From: Arthrobacter sp. efr-133-R2A-120
Lineage (GTDB): Bacteria > Actinomycetota > Actinomycetes > Actinomycetales > Micrococcaceae
DNA length: 64,000 nucleotides
Direction: 5' to 3'
Assembly: GCF_030209835.1 (NCBI RefSeq)
Contig: NZ_JARVRF010000011.1
Coordinates: 62,001-126,000, forward strand
Shown here: positions 53,301 through 63,014 of the stretch, piece by piece
Numbering within the stretch: the first letter of the stretch is position 1
How the letters are laid out: each line of letters begins with the position of its first letter
The notes under the pieces: generated by a model
What the model was told of the DNA's origin: nothing
The model's input: the letters and a program-made list of their open reading frames with translations, nothing else
The model's database searches: none
Position numbers and translations under genes: made by a program

Positions 53301-54914
53301 CCCGGCGTCGGGCTCATTTCCCCGCCTCCCCACCACGACATCTACTCGATCGAGGACCTCGCGCAGCTCATCTACGACGCCAAGCGGGCCAACCCCTCGG
53401 CGCGAGTGCACGTGAAGCTTGTGTCCGAAGTCGGGATCGGCACGGTGGCGTCCGGCGTCACCAAGGCGAAGGCCGACGTCGTGCTTGTTTCAGGGCACGA
53501 CGGCGGAACCGGCGCCTCGCCGCTGAACTCGCTCAAGCATGCGGGTGTCCCGTGGGAGCTCGGCCTCGCTGAGACCCAGCAGACGCTCATGCTCAACGGG
53601 CTCCGCGACCGCGTCGTGGTCCAGGTGGACGGCCAGCTTAAGACGGGCCGCGACGTCGTCATCGCTGCGCTGCTGGGTGCCGAGGAGTACGGTTTCGCGA
53701 CCGCGCCCCTCGTGGTTTCCGGCTGCATCATGATGCGCGTCTGCCACCTCGATACCTGCCCGGTCGGCGTCGCAACCCAGAACCCGGAGCTTCGTTCGCG
53801 CTTCACAGGCAAGCCCGAATTCGTGGTCAACTTCTTCGAATTCCTTGCCGAGGAAGTCCGCGAGCTGCTTGCCGAACTCGGTTTCCGCAGCCTCGAAGAA
53901 GCCATCGGCCACGCCGAGGTCCTTGACACCCGCGAAGCGGTCGACCACTGGAAGGCCGACGGACTGGACCTGGACCCGATCCTGCACGGACTCGAGTTCG
54001 ACGACGACGTTCCCTTGCGGAACCTCACCGGCCAGAACCACGAGCTCGACAAGCACTTCGACCAGCGCCTCATCGGCATGGCCGCCGAGGCCTTGAGCGA
54101 CCGCACGCCGGTGAAGATCGCCGTCGACGTCATCAACACGGACCGTTCCGTGGGCACCATGCTGGGGCACGTCGTGACCAAGACGTTCGGCATCGATGTC
54201 CTCGCCACCGACACTATCGACATCACGCTGAAGGGCACCGCCGGGCAGTCGCTGGGCGCCTTCCTTCCGGCGGGCATCACCCTGCGCATGTTCGGTGACT
54301 CCAACGACTACGTCGGCAAGGGCCTCTCCGGTGGACGGATCATCGTCCGGCCGGACCGCACCAACGTTTTCCAGGCGGAACGCAACGTCATCGCCGGCAA
54401 CGTGATCGGTTACGGGGCTACGAGCGGCGAAATGTTCCTTCGTGGCCAGGTGGGCGAACGCTTCCTGGTGCGCAACTCGGGGGCCACCGCCGTCGTCGAA
54501 GGCATCGGTGACCATGGCTGCGAGTACATGACCGGCGGCCAGACGCTCATCATCGGCCGCACCGGACGCAACTTCGGTGCCGGCATGTCCGGTGGTACCG
54601 CGTACGTGCTGGACCTCCAGCCTGCCCGCGTGAACAAGCAGGCCTTGGATTCCGGCGAACTGCAGCTGCTTGAGCTCGACGACGAGGACCGCACCATCGT
54701 CCACGGCCTCCTGGTCAAGCATGTGGAAGAAACCGAATCCGTCCTCGCAGGCCGCTTGCTCGAAAACTTCGATGACACAGCCGCCCGCATCACCAAAGTT
54801 CTGCCGCGCGACTACGCCGCAGTCCTGCAAACCCGTCTCGACGCCATCGAAGAGGGCCTTGATCCCGATGGCGAAGAAGTATGGTCCCGAATCCTGGAGG
54901 TAACCGGTGGCTGA
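50301..54914 (+). CDS. gltB: Glutamate synthase large subunit
   Basis: 1537 aa from the ATG at 50301 (GAGGAAGGA upstream). With GltD it makes two glutamates from glutamine and 2-oxoglutarate, using NADPH. Order: propeptide 1-43, class II glutaminase starting at Cys44 ([12 protein letters not shown]), central domain, FMN-binding TIM-barrel domain (~840-1240: [35 protein letters not shown]), a 3Fe-4S site in [19 protein letters not shown], and the C-terminal GXGXG beta-helix ([30 protein letters not shown]). Complete and intact. The stop overlaps gltD by 8 bp. Confidence 0.97.
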   Translation: MTRLHNPSWSESVEPQGAISPFKRFAALPEAQGLYNPEQEKDACGLAIIATLRGEPGYDIVEAALTALRNLEHRGAVGADEGTGDGAGLLMQVPDEFFRAITEFELPAPGQYVVGTAFLPAETREAETAKAGIEALAADEGLTVLGWREVPVVGDLVGAMARACMPYFAQPFLASATGEVLDRNELDSRAWRVRKRAQNKFGVYFPSLSSRTIVYKGMLTTAQLEPFYPDLSDKRFKTKLAIVHSRFSTNTFPSWPLAQPFRTIAHNGEINTVKGNRNWMRARQSQLANPLLGDSPEELYPICTPGASDSASFDEVAELLWLSGRPITHSIMMMIPEAWENHATMDPARRAFYEYHSLLMEPWDGPAAVSFTDGNLVGATLDRNGLRPGRYWITEDGLIVFASEVGVIDVEAAKVVKKGRVSPGKMFLVDTEAGRIIDDAEVKAEVAAANPWAEWVKDNLIDLNDLPEREHVLHTAASVNIRQRTFGYTTEELKILLGPMARTGAEPLGAMGSDTPVAVLSKRPRLLFDYFVQSFAQVTNPPLDAIREELVTSLKCAIGPNGNLLDVGQVRQPQISLPFPVINNDQLAKIANIENADGDKVAMKVRGLYRPEGGEAALRSRLTEICEQVSGAINRGVQYIVLSDRDSNAQWAPIPSLLLVSAVHHHLLRSANRTKTALVVEAGDVRETHHVAVLVGFGASAVNPYLAMESVEQLISTGEVVGVTAEDGVYNLIKGLGKGVLKIMSKMGISTVASYTGAQTFEALGLSQDLVDEFFSGTHSQLGGVGLDVIAAEVSARHQMAYPEGGIELPHRPLLGGGEYQWRRDGEPHLFNPETVFRLQHATRERRYDIFKSYTKGIDDQSENLMTLRGLLKFKDTLRPAVPLEEVEPVSSIVKRFSTGAMSYGSISKEAHETLAIAMNRLGAKSNTGEGGEDVDRLLDPERRSAIKQIASGRFGVTSLYLTNAEDIQIKMAQGAKPGEGGQLMAQKVYPWVARTRHSTPGVGLISPPPHHDIYSIEDLAQLIYDAKRANPSARVHVKLVSEVGIGTVASGVTKAKADVVLVSGHDGGTGASPLNSLKHAGVPWELGLAETQQTLMLNGLRDRVVVQVDGQLKTGRDVVIAALLGAEEYGFATAPLVVSGCIMMRVCHLDTCPVGVATQNPELRSRFTGKPEFVVNFFEFLAEEVRELLAELGFRSLEEAIGHAEVLDTREAVDHWKADGLDLDPILHGLEFDDDVPLRNLTGQNHELDKHFDQRLIGMAAEALSDRTPVKIAVDVINTDRSVGTMLGHVVTKTFGIDVLATDTIDITLKGTAGQSLGAFLPAGITLRMFGDSNDYVGKGLSGGRIIVRPDRTNVFQAERNVIAGNVIGYGATSGEMFLRGQVGERFLVRNSGATAVVEGIGDHGCEYMTGGQTLIIGRTGRNFGAGMSGGTAYVLDLQPARVNKQALDSGELQLLELDDEDRTIVHGLLVKHVEETESVLAGRLLENFDDTAARITKVLPRDYAAVLQTRLDAIEEGLDPDGEEVWSRILEVTGG

Positions 54915-56364
54915 TCCACGCGGATTTCTGAAAGTCCGGCAGCGCGAGACGCAGCCACGCCGTCCCGTTCCCGTCCGCATCATGGACTGGAAAGAAGTCT
55001 ACGAAGCCCAGGACAAGGGCGTGCTCAAGAGCCAGGCCGGCCGCTGCATGGACTGCGGCGTGCCGTTCTGCCACCAAGGCTGCCCGCTGGGGAACCTCAT
55101 CCCGGAGTGGAACGACCTTACCTGGCGCGGAAAGGGCGAGGAAGCGATTGAGCGCTTGCACGCGACCAACAACTTCCCGGAGTTCACGGGCCGCTTGTGT
55201 CCCGCGCCGTGTGAAGCATCCTGCGTCCTGGGCATCAACCAGCCCGCTGTGACCATCAAGCAGGTTGAAGTTTCGATCATCGACGACGCCTTCGAAAACG
55301 GCTGGGTACAACCTCTTCCGCCGACGCGTCTCTCCGGGAAGACGGTCGCCGTCGTCGGCTCCGGCCCCGCGGGGCTTGCAGTCGCACAGCAGCTGACGCG
55401 CGTCGGACACACCGTGGCCGTCTACGAGCGCGACGACAAGATCGGCGGACTGCTGCGCTATGGCATCCCCGACTTCAAGATGGAGAAGGAACAGGTCGAC
55501 CGCCGCGTCGAGCAAATGAAGGCCGAGGGCACCCGCTTCCGCACGGGTGTCGCGGTCGGAAGCGACGTGACCTGGGAGCAGTTGCGCCGCCGGTACGACT
55601 CCGTGGTGATCGCCACCGGTGCTACCGTTCCGCGCGACCTTCCCATCCCGGGCCGCGAGCTTGAAGGCATCCACTTCGCCATGGACTACCTGGTGCCCGC
55701 CAACCGCGTGGTTGCCGGTGAAACCGTGGAGGGCCAGATCGATGCCAAGGGCAAGCACGTGATCATCCTCGGCGGCGGCGACACCGGCGCCGACTGCCTC
55801 GGCACGGCACACCGCCACGGCGCCGCCTCGGTCACCACCCTCGCGATCGGCAAGCAGCCGCCGCTCGAGCGCGCCTCGCACCAGCCGTGGCCGACGTTCC
55901 CCACGCTCTTCGAGGTTGCCAGCGCACACGAAGAGGGCGGCGAACGCACCTACCTCGCCTCGACCGTTGAATTTGTCGGCGAAAACGGCAAGCTCACTGG
56001 CGTCAAGGTCGCCGAGACCGAGTTCGTGGACGGCAAGCGCCTGCCGAAGGCCGGTACAGAGCGCGTGATTCCGGCCGATCTGGTCTTCCTGTCGCTCGGC
56101 TTCACGGGCGCGGAACCTGCCGGTATCACCGAACAGGTCAGCGCAGAATTCGACGGCCGCGGCAACGTGGCCCGAGATGGGTACTACATGACCAACACCG
56201 AGGGCGTTTTCGTGGCAGGCGATGCAGGCCGCGGGCAGTCCTTGATTGTCTGGGCGATCGCCGAAGGCCGCGCCTGCGCTGCCGCCGTCGACAAGTACCT
56301 CATGGGCAGCACCATTCTCCCCGCGCCGGTGGCTCCCACCGACCGGGCTATATCGGTCCTCTAA
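54907..56364 (+). CDS. gltD: Glutamate synthase small subunit
   Basis: 485 aa from the GTG at 54907, inside the end of gltB, with GGAGG upstream in the gltB coding sequence. Feeds electrons from NADPH to GltB through FAD and two 4Fe-4S clusters. Cys-rich N-terminus: [17 protein letters not shown] and [15 protein letters not shown] motif [22 protein letters not shown] motif [16 protein letters not shown]-terminal [19 protein letters not shown]. Full length. Confidence 0.97.
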   Translation: MADPRGFLKVRQRETQPRRPVPVRIMDWKEVYEAQDKGVLKSQAGRCMDCGVPFCHQGCPLGNLIPEWNDLTWRGKGEEAIERLHATNNFPEFTGRLCPAPCEASCVLGINQPAVTIKQVEVSIIDDAFENGWVQPLPPTRLSGKTVAVVGSGPAGLAVAQQLTRVGHTVAVYERDDKIGGLLRYGIPDFKMEKEQVDRRVEQMKAEGTRFRTGVAVGSDVTWEQLRRRYDSVVIATGATVPRDLPIPGRELEGIHFAMDYLVPANRVVAGETVEGQIDAKGKHVIILGGGDTGADCLGTAHRHGAASVTTLAIGKQPPLERASHQPWPTFPTLFEVASAHEEGGERTYLASTVEFVGENGKLTGVKVAETEFVDGKRLPKAGTERVIPADLVFLSLGFTGAEPAGITEQVSAEFDGRGNVARDGYYMTNTEGVFVAGDAGRGQSLIVWAIAEGRACAAAVDKYLMGSTILPAPVAPTDRAISVL

Positions 56365-56421
56365 GGACCGGCGCACGACGCTTTCCCAACTCCAACTGCA
56401 GCACACTACTAGGGTAGGTAT

Positions 56422-57924
56422 ATGAGACGCGCAAAAATCGTGGCAACGTTCGGACCGGCAATTTCCAGCTTTGACAACACCCTCGCGGTGCTGGAGGCCG
56501 GCGTCGACGTCGCCCGCATGAACATGAGCCACGGCGACTACTCAGTACACGACAACACGTACGAGAACGTCCGCAAGGCTTCCGCCCAGCTCCACAAGCC
56601 CGTTGCCATCATGGCCGACTTGCAGGGCCCGAAGATCCGCCTGGGTCGATTTGTCGACGGCCCCCACGAGCTCGCCGTCGGTGACACTTTCACCATCACC
56701 ACCGAGGACGTCCCCGGTACCAAGGACATCTGCTCCACCACGCTCAAGAGCCTGACCGAAGACGTCAACGTCGGCGACGCACTGCTGATCGACGACGGCA
56801 AGGTTGCCTTGCGCGCCATCGAGGTTGACGACGTCAAGGTGGTCGCCACTGTGACCGTCGGTGGCTGGGTCTCCAACAACAAGGGCATCAACCTGCCCGG
56901 CGTCGCCGTCAACGTCCCCGCACTGAGCGAAAAGGACGAGGACGATCTCCGCTGGGCCATGAAGCGCGGTGTCGACATGGTCGCACTGTCCTTCGTCCGC
57001 GATGCCTCCGACATCAAGCGCGTGCACGAAATCATGGACGAAGAAGGCCGTCGCGTGCCGGTCATCGCCAAGATCGAGAAGCCGCAGGCAGTGGACCAGC
57101 TCCACGAAATCATCGACGCCTTCGACGCCATCATGGTTGCCCGTGGCGACCTCGGCGTGGAACTCCCGCTCGAGGAAGTGCCGATCGTCCAGAAGCGCGC
57201 CATCGAACTGGCACGCCGCTGGGCCAAGCCGGTCATCGTGGCCACCCAGGTTCTCGAATCGATGATCGACAACCCGCGCCCGACCCGCGCCGAGGCTTCG
57301 GACTGCGCGAACGCAGTGCTGGACGGCGCCGACGCAGTCATGCTCTCCGGCGAGACCAGCGTGGGCAAGTACCCGATCGAGACGGTCAAGACCATGGCCC
57401 GGATCATCGAGTCCACCGAAGAACACGGACTTGAGCGCGTTCCCCCGCTGGGTACCAAGCCCAAGACCCGCGGAGGCGCCATCACGCGTGCCGCCGTCGA
57501 AATCGCCGACCAGCTGGACGCAAAGTACATCTGTACGTTCACCCAGTCCGGTGACTCGGCCCGCCGACTGTCCCGCCTGCGTCCCGTCAAGCCGGTATTC
57601 GCCTTCACCCCCGTGGAGCACGTCTGGAACCAGCTGGCTCTGACCTGGGGCATCCAGCCCGTCCTGGTCCCCATGGTGGGCCACACCGATGCCATGACGG
57701 CCCAGGTGGACCGCAGCCTCCTCGAGATGAAGATCGTCGAGAACGGCGACCTCGTGGTCATCGCTGCCGGTTCCCCTCCCGGACAGGCTGGTTCCACGAA
57801 CTCGCTCAAGGTGCACAGGGTAGGAGACCTCGCGGACACGTCCCGTGTGGAAGAAGCCGCAGCCCGCAAGGAAAAGCTGGGACCGTGGCCGGAAAAGAAG
57901 AAGAAGGCCAAGTCCAAGGCCTGA
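56422..57924 (+). CDS. pyk: Pyruvate kinase
   Basis: 500 aa. Converts phosphoenolpyruvate and ADP to pyruvate and ATP. Active-site motifs: RRAKIVATFGPA, RMNMSHGDYS, MADLQGPKIRLG, VIAKIEKPQAVDQL with catalytic Lys, MVARGDLGVELPLEEVP, ATQVLESMI and SGETSVGKYPIE. The C-terminal allosteric domain ends in a Lys-rich tail (EKKKKAKSKA). ATG at 56422, 57 bp after gltD; followed by a clear terminator. Confidence 0.97.
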   Translation: MRRAKIVATFGPAISSFDNTLAVLEAGVDVARMNMSHGDYSVHDNTYENVRKASAQLHKPVAIMADLQGPKIRLGRFVDGPHELAVGDTFTITTEDVPGTKDICSTTLKSLTEDVNVGDALLIDDGKVALRAIEVDDVKVVATVTVGGWVSNNKGINLPGVAVNVPALSEKDEDDLRWAMKRGVDMVALSFVRDASDIKRVHEIMDEEGRRVPVIAKIEKPQAVDQLHEIIDAFDAIMVARGDLGVELPLEEVPIVQKRAIELARRWAKPVIVATQVLESMIDNPRPTRAEASDCANAVLDGADAVMLSGETSVGKYPIETVKTMARIIESTEEHGLERVPPLGTKPKTRGGAITRAAVEIADQLDAKYICTFTQSGDSARRLSRLRPVKPVFAFTPVEHVWNQLALTWGIQPVLVPMVGHTDAMTAQVDRSLLEMKIVENGDLVVIAAGSPPGQAGSTNSLKVHRVGDLADTSRVEEAAARKEKLGPWPEKKKKAKSKA

Positions 57925-57940
57925 TCTTTCCGCGCTGTTT

Positions 57941-57973
57941 AGGAGGCTCCGCCGTTTGGCGGGGCCTCCTTTG
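57941..57973 (+). terminator. Intrinsic terminator of pyk
   Basis: AGGAGGCTCCGCC, loop GTTT, GGCGGGGCCTCCT (13 bp, one G-T wobble), then TTTGTCTTGTTTT. It starts 17 bp after the stop. Confidence 0.9.
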
Positions 57974-58112
57974 TCTTGTTTTGCGGCTGGGTGGTTTGCG
58001 GGGGCGAGCTGGTTCGGGCGGCGGGCCGCGGGCGCTGTCCCGGGGGCGAGTGGCGGTGTCGGGTTCTGGGGGCACGAAGGACGCCCAGGCGTGTCCGGAG
58101 ACGACGAAAGGA

Positions 58113-58135
58113 CGCCGCTTCCCGTGGGAGCGGCG
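58113..58135 (-). terminator. Hairpin downstream of the ANTAR regulator gene
   Basis: CGCCGCT(T)CCC / GGGAGCGGCG, one bulge, ending 17 bp beyond the stop of the minus-strand gene; on that strand TCCTTTCG follows. The rest of the gap 57974-58151 is G-rich with no gene. Confidence 0.55.
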
Positions 58136-58151
58136 CCCTTCGCGGGTAGTG

Positions 58152-58757
58152 CTAGTTGACCTGGTTGATGATGGTCTCGGCGACCTCGCGCATGCTGAGG
58201 CGACGGTCCATAGAGGTCTTCTGGATCCAGCGGAATGCTTCCGGCTCCGTGAGGCCCATCTTCGTGGTCAGGAGGCTCTTTGCCCGCTCCACAAGCTTCC
58301 GCGTGGCGAACTGCTCCTGGAGGTCGGACACCTCGTTCTCGAGGGCCTTGATCTCCTCGTGGCGGGACAGTGCGATCTCGATAGCCGGGATCAAGTCGGC
58401 TGGAGTGAAAGGCTTGACGACGTAGGCCATGGCCCCGGCGTCGCGGGCGCGCTCCACGAGTTCCTTCTGGCTGAATGCTGTCAGCAGGACAACGGGGGCG
58501 ATCCTCGCCTTGACGATCTTCTCCGCGGCGGAGATGCCGTCCATGACCGGCATCTTGACGTCCATGAGGACCAGATCCGGCTTCAGTTCCTCGGCCAGCT
58601 GAACGGCCTTCTCACCGTTGTCGGCCTCACCGACAACGTCGTAGCCTTCGCCCTTCAAGATCTCGATGATGTCCAGGCGGATGAGGGTTTCATCTTCTGC
58701 GACAACTACTCGGCGTGCCGGCTGGGATGCGGGCTTGGACTCCGTCTGTTCTGACAC
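58152..58757 (-). CDS. pdtaR: ANTAR-domain response regulator (PdtaR-like)
   Basis: 201 aa. N-terminal receiver domain with phospho-acceptor Asp66 in LVLMDVKMP, acidic pair Glu21-Asp22, the Thr/Ser of LLTAFSQKEL and the Lys of VVKPFTPADL; then a coiled-coil linker (~125-145) and an ANTAR RNA-binding domain (KLVERAKSLLTTKMGLTEPEAFRWIQK, split over a turn, then SMREVAETII). ANTAR proteins act as antiterminators by binding dual-hexaloop RNAs. The likely partner kinase (PdtaS) is not encoded nearby. ATG at 58757. The position beside pyk is conserved in Actinobacteria. No ANTAR target hairpin was recognised in the window. Confidence 0.92.
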   Translation of the reverse strand: MSEQTESKPASQPARRVVVAEDETLIRLDIIEILKGEGYDVVGEADNGEKAVQLAEELKPDLVLMDVKMPVMDGISAAEKIVKARIAPVVLLTAFSQKELVERARDAGAMAYVVKPFTPADLIPAIEIALSRHEEIKALENEVSDLQEQFATRKLVERAKSLLTTKMGLTEPEAFRWIQKTSMDRRLSMREVAETIINQVN

Positions 58758-58952
58758 GGGATCTCCTTCAAGACGTACGGCGGGTTCTCAACCATCTTAG
58801 TTGCACCCGGTCGCTGCGTATGATTTATTGCTCGGCCGCGCCGGTTCTGAAAATTAGCCTATCTGCATGTAGAGTAGTTTCGCGCACTGCAACAGGGAGC
58901 GTTGAGTACTGTGAAGAGCTCGACGTCGGTTAGTCTTGTTCCAGTGTTCCGC

Positions 58953-59034
58953 GCCCGAGTGGCGGAATTGGCAGACGCGCCGCACTCAAAATGCGGTATC
59001 GAAAGGTGTGTGGGTTCGAGTCCCACCTCGGGCA
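58953..59034 (+). tRNA. tRNA-Leu (CAA)
   Basis: GCCCGAGTGGCGGAATTGGC, anticodon stem CCGCA/TGCGG around CTCAAAA (CAA), a long class II variable arm, T arm GGGTTCGAGTCCC and acceptor CTCGGGC. The CCA end is not encoded. The upstream motif GTCGGTTAGTCTT (58925-58937) matches the tRNA-Val (CAC) promoter. Confidence 0.95.
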
Positions 59035-59040
59035 CAGCAT

Positions 59041-59064
59041 ACCCCCTCGTCAGAGGGGGTTTTT
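59041..59064 (+). terminator. Intrinsic terminator of tRNA-Leu
   Basis: ACCCCCTC, loop GTCA, GAGGGGGT, then TTTT. Textbook Rho-independent form. Confidence 0.93.
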
Positions 59065-59065
59065 G

Positions 59066-59685
59066 CTTTAACGTGTTGACAAGGCTTGCGGTGGCGTCCC
59101 TCTGACGCTAAGTCCGCGGACTTTGGCCTGGCCGCCGCGGGGGCCTATTCAGGTGTGTGGGTGGCGGGTTCAGGGGGGCCTGGCTGGTGGGCCTCCCGCC
59201 TGCTATGGGTGGGGTTATGCGGTTCCTCGCTCCGGTTCTGTCGGGTTGGTCGTGGATGGCCAACACCAGTTCACGGGGATGGGGTGCAGGTACGACATGA
59301 TGAAACCGATTTTGTTGGGGAACGGTTCTCGGAAGGTTGCTCGTGGCCATCCGGGGAACTGTGTGGGTGAGTTGGTCCTGTCAAAGCGAGTGTGGACACT
59401 GTCAACACTTATGTCTGCTTTATCGACGCGGCGATGAGCGTAGGCCATCCTCTCGGCACTTTGAATACTGGTGGGTATGGTTCGCTCAGGTCCCTCAGAG
59501 GTATCGCCATCTCGGGATTGCCCCGTGTAACACTCAGGTCATCGGCTTCGGCTCGCTGCGCGCGATCGTGACGGCCGGTTCATCATCAACCGAAGAGGCA
59601 CTCGGCGAGGTGAGGTCCTCCGTGACTCGTCTGCACACTCAACGCCTCACGAGTGCTGTTCGCGACGGCCGCGCTCCTGTCCGTC
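59066..59685. other. 620-bp stretch after tRNA-Leu, no intact gene
   Basis: Open frames here are short, overlap in several directions and match nothing I know. Composition is mixed, with GT-rich patches. Together with the fragments that follow, it looks like debris of insertions beside a tRNA gene. I see no integrase, attachment-site repeat or insertion-sequence ends. Confidence 0.45.
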
Positions 59686-60105
59686 ACCCTGTCCGAGCTG
59701 ACAGAGCTTGCGCTCTCCGCCCCCGCCGGGGCCGGAGGCCTGACATTGGTGCCGTACTTCGAGGGCGAGCGGACCCCCAATTTGCCGGAGGCAACCGGTT
59801 CCCTTCACGGCCTGAGGCTCCAAAACTACAACCGAGCCAACATCGCGCGCGCCGCAGTCGAAGGAATCGTGTGCTCACTAGCGGACGGTCTGAGCGCGTT
59901 GGCCTCCCGGTGTGTCGCAGCCCGGCGAATCATTCTTGTCGGCGGAGCTGCACGCTCCGCTGCAGTCCAACTAGCGGCCGCCGGGATCTTGGGCTACCAG
60001 TAGAGGTCCCGCCACCAGGGGAGTACGTTGCCGACGGCGCGGCGCGCCAGGCGGGCGGGGTCATCCTTGGCCGTCTTTCCGAATGGCAAAAACCGCCACA
60101 AACAC
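59686..60105 (+). pseudogene. xylB: Xylulokinase C-terminal fragment, frameshifted
   Basis: In one frame: [55 protein letters not shown] and [17 protein letters not shown], which is the end of an FGGY-type xylulokinase, then a TAG at about 60001. In the adjacent frame the family sequence resumes as [20 protein letters not shown]. So a frameshift near 59985 interrupts it, and the N-terminal ~350 residues are absent. It is a dead remnant. The GGERTP-like sugar-binding and GGAxxS ATP-site motifs make the family call secure. Confidence 0.8.
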
Positions 60106-60229
60106 TGTCAACGGAGCGCCAACCCCTGAGATCCTCGAACGCTATCGGACCGTGAGCACCCTCGGCCACAGTTCCAAGCCGTTGAGCCGGTAGCAGTTCA
60201 CGAATGTGCTGAGTCATTAGATGGGTCGA

Positions 60230-60460
60230 TCAGACACGGCCCAGGTAGCTGCAAGATAAAGCGTCATTGATGTGGTGCTTAAAGACTCGGGTGTCTTGGG
60301 TACCGCGGGCTCGCCTGCCGTGCAGTCCGACTTCGTCGCGTGCCATTTCGACGACCCTCTGGACTGCGGCGGACGCCAGCCCGCGGCCTGCAAAATCGCT
60401 GTCCACCCAGTAGCCCAGCAGGCCGCAAAGGCCTGCAGCTCGGATCAAGCCGAGCTGCAC
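60230..60460 (-). pseudogene. GNAT acetyltransferase fragment
   Basis: GLLGYWVDSDFAGRGLASAA followed by VQRVVEMARDEVGLH is the acetyl-CoA-binding heart of a RimJ/RimL-type GNAT enzyme (the Q/R-x-x-G-x-G/A loop appears as FAGRGLA). The N-terminal strands and the C-terminal NxxSxxVLEKxGF part are missing, replaced by unrelated sequence after GLHG (about 60319). It begins ~25 bp beyond the catA stop, so it was truncated by rearrangement. Confidence 0.65.
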
Positions 60461-60484
60461 GCCTCCATCGGGTACTGACAGTGC

Positions 60485-61333
60485 CTATACCGCCGAAGCG
60501 AGAACGAAGTCGTAGCTGACCTCGCGGCCCGTGCCGTCCGCCTTGTCCTTCGGCTCGAGGACGAGCTCGGGTTTAACGGCCGAGGCTATGTCGTCCGAGA
60601 GGTGCTTGTCAGCTGTGAAGTACAGCTGCGTCGTGATGAGCTGGTACCCGGGCGCGCTGACTTTGAGGTGGAGGTGCGCCGGACGCCAGGCATGCCAACC
60701 GGCGGAGGCGATGAGCTGCCCGCAGGCGCCGTCTGTGGGGATCTGGTAGGGCGCGGGCTGCACGGTGTTGATTTGGTAGAGGCCTTCGGAGTCGGCAATG
60801 ACTATGCCGCGAAGGTTCCATTCGGGAACGTCGGGGGCGAATTGCGAGTAGAAACCGAGGTCGTCCGCGTGCCAGATTTCCACGCTGGCGCCCACCAGGG
60901 GTTGACCGTCGACGCCCGTGACTCGGCCTTGGAACAGCAGCGGCCTGCCGGGTTCGTCGTCGCGCATTGGCAGCGTTGCCGGGGTCTCGAGAACGGGTGA
61001 CCCCGGAACGTAATAGGGCCCCTCGATGGTTCCCTTGCTGCCTTCCCTATCCGCGTTTGCTACTTCCTCGACTGCGTGTTCAATCCAGACGTCCAGGAAT
61101 AGCGGCCATTCGCCGTCTTCGCCCACTTTGATGAGCCAGGATTTCAGCGCGTTGTATTCGTCGTAGGAGACCTTTTCTTCCATCACTGTGTCCACAAGCG
61201 CCTTGATGACGCGGGAGGCAAGCGCGTTGACTCGTTCAGTACTGACTTCCGCGGCCACGGTCTTGTCCGAGCGGAAGCGTTCGGTTGCGTTGGCGCCGGA
61301 TGCGGCAGCGGTTGCGGTGGTTTCGACAGACAT
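60485..61333 (-). CDS. catA: Catechol 1,2-dioxygenase
   Basis: 282 aa. Intradiol, Fe(III)-dependent ring cleavage of catechol to cis,cis-muconate. Iron ligands can be placed: Tyr162 (LGFYSQF), Tyr196 (PAPYQIP), His220 and His222 (RPAHLHLKV), with the substrate-positioning Arg217. The N-terminal helical dimerisation/lipid-binding region (residues ~25-100) is present. The ATG at 61333 has AAAGGA 6 nt upstream; a GTG/ATG seven codons earlier is less likely. Last gene of catB-catC-catA. Confidence 0.95.
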   Translation of the reverse strand: MSVETTATAAASGANATERFRSDKTVAAEVSTERVNALASRVIKALVDTVMEEKVSYDEYNALKSWLIKVGEDGEWPLFLDVWIEHAVEEVANADREGSKGTIEGPYYVPGSPVLETPATLPMRDDEPGRPLLFQGRVTGVDGQPLVGASVEIWHADDLGFYSQFAPDVPEWNLRGIVIADSEGLYQINTVQPAPYQIPTDGACGQLIASAGWHAWRPAHLHLKVSAPGYQLITTQLYFTADKHLSDDIASAVKPELVLEPKDKADGTGREVSYDFVLASAV

Positions 61334-61404
61334 AGTTTGTCCTTTCGTTGTCATTCCGACTCAGCGGCGAGGCGGTAATAGCAGGGGTGGGTTAATTGAC
61401 GCCG

Positions 61405-61683
61405 TCAGGAGATCGACGACGGGTGTTTGGCGAGGGCGGTGACCTCAATGTCCATATAGGGGAACAGCGGAAGGCTCTGTAGAAGCTCGTGCAGTTCGTC
61501 GTTGCTTTCGACATCGAAGACCGAGTAATTGGCGTATTGCCCCACCACCCGCCATAGGTGCGGCCAACGGCCGTCGCGCTGGACGCCCTGGGAGTAGGCT
61601 CTTTCTTTCTCCTTGATTGCGGTGGCCTGATCTTCGGGCAGATTGGCGGGGAGGTTCACGTCCATGCGGACCAGGTACAGCAC
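61405..61683 (-). CDS. catC: Muconolactone delta-isomerase
   Basis: 92 aa, exact family size. Isomerises muconolactone to beta-ketoadipate enol-lactone. Conserved: LYLVRMDVNLPANLP, KERAYSQGVQRDGRWPHLWRV (with active-site Lys/Glu region) and SNDELHELLQSLPLFPYMDIEV. GTG start at 61683, AAGGAG 5 nt upstream; a longer frame continues into the intergenic region and is rejected. It lies 46 bp after catB and 71 bp before catA. Confidence 0.95.
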   Translation of the reverse strand: MLYLVRMDVNLPANLPEDQATAIKEKERAYSQGVQRDGRWPHLWRVVGQYANYSVFDVESNDELHELLQSLPLFPYMDIEVTALAKHPSSIS

Positions 61684-61729
61684 AATGCTCCTTTGCATTC
61701 GAGAGGGATGGGTGGTTTGCTCCGGCCGG

Positions 61730-62833
61730 CTATTTGTCCTGCCGGTAGCGCGCGAGCTTGTCCTCGTCGATATCCGCTCCGACGCCGGGGACATCCCGGA
61801 CGCCGATCCGGCCGTCCTGAATGGCTATCGGCTCGGCCAAGAGGTCATCAGACATGTCAAGGAAATTGGACAGCTCACCGGCACGCCGCGACGTGGCCTC
61901 GTGCGCGGCGCCGAACGTGACGGTGGCGATCGTGCCAAGCTGGGTGTCGATCTGGTTTCCCATCACGACGTCGACGCCCAGTCCGGTGCAAAGGCCAAGG
62001 ATCTGCTGCGCCTCGGTGAATCCGCTGCGCGCGGTCTTGATGCTGATGGCGTTGCATCCGCCGGAGAGCAGCTCCCGGGATGCGTCGCCGGCCGTGGGGA
62101 CGCTTTCATCACCGACCACGGGAATGGGGGATTTCTCCACCAGGCGTCGGCGACTCATGGCCTCGTTGGCGTCGCATGGTTCCTCCAGGAGGGAAAGTCC
62201 CAGGCCGTCCGTGCGGCGCAGCACCTCGAGCGCTTCGTTGGCGGTCCAGCCTCGATTGGCATCGAGGTACAACTCGGTGCCCGGGCCCAGCCCCGCACGC
62301 AGTACGCGGCAGGCCTCGATGTCCAATGACAGCGGGCGGCGCCCGACTTTGAGCTTGAAGGTGTTGATGCCGTATTCGTCCTGGAACCGCAGGGCCTCGT
62401 CCAGTAGTCGCTGCGCCGGTTGGAAGCCGAGCATATGGCTGACTTCCATGGAGTCGGTGAAGCCTCCCAGCAGCCTGCTGACCGGAGTTCCAGTGGCTTT
62501 GCCGATGATGTCCCAGAGGGCGATGTCCAGACTGCCTTTGGCCACCTGGTTATTGATTGTCCTGGCCAGAACCTGGTGGATCTTCCCGCGGTGCATGGGG
62601 TCGAGTCCAATCACGGCCGGAGAGAAGATTTTGGTGACCACCGAGATGATGGAATCCTGCGTCTCGCCATAGGTGAACGCGCGTGGTGGAGCATCCGCCG
62701 TGCCCACCACGCCGTCGTCTGTGTGGATCCGGATGAGGACGTGCTCGGCGTCGGACACCCGCCCGCTGGCGAACTCCAAGGGCTTGGAGTAGGGGATCGA
62801 GTAGGGGATCGCTTCAATGCGCTCAATCTTCAC
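61730..62833 (-). CDS. catB: Muconate cycloisomerase
   Basis: About 367 aa. Enolase-superfamily enzyme that lactonises cis,cis-muconate. The KxK acid/base motif is in TFKLKVG, metal ligands in LYLDANRGW, LSLLEEPCD and VVGDESV, and the second-side Lys in ISIKTARSG. I favour the GTG at 62833 (protein start MKIERIEAIPYSIPY), with GAAGG 5 nt upstream; the frame is open to a TTG at 62887, which would add 18 residues. First gene of the cat operon. No CatR-type regulator adjoins it in the window. Confidence 0.92.
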   Translation of the reverse strand: MKIERIEAIPYSIPYSKPLEFASGRVSDAEHVLIRIHTDDGVVGTADAPPRAFTYGETQDSIISVVTKIFSPAVIGLDPMHRGKIHQVLARTINNQVAKGSLDIALWDIIGKATGTPVSRLLGGFTDSMEVSHMLGFQPAQRLLDEALRFQDEYGINTFKLKVGRRPLSLDIEACRVLRAGLGPGTELYLDANRGWTANEALEVLRRTDGLGLSLLEEPCDANEAMSRRRLVEKSPIPVVGDESVPTAGDASRELLSGGCNAISIKTARSGFTEAQQILGLCTGLGVDVVMGNQIDTQLGTIATVTFGAAHEATSRRAGELSNFLDMSDDLLAEPIAIQDGRIGVRDVPGVGADIDEDKLARYRQDK

Positions 62834-63014
62834 GGGTGCCTTCAGGGATTTGGAATGGTTGGTCACAAGGGTGATGCTTTCCCTCAATATCCTTGCGTTG
62901 AATTCCGTGGGCGAAAATGCGAAAAATCACTGCCGGGCGTAAAGCTTTATACCCTTCCGAGGTAAGGAAATCCCCAATACCCTGCTGATAAACAACGTGA
63001 AAGGAGAACACCCG

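Noticed and set aside
53490..54983. 497-codon minus-strand frame across gltB
   Set aside because: Shadow of the gltB coding sequence, which is intact and full length on the plus strand.
54790..56532. 580-codon minus-strand frame across gltD
   Set aside because: Shadow of gltD and the start of pyk; no start signal, no family, antisense composition.
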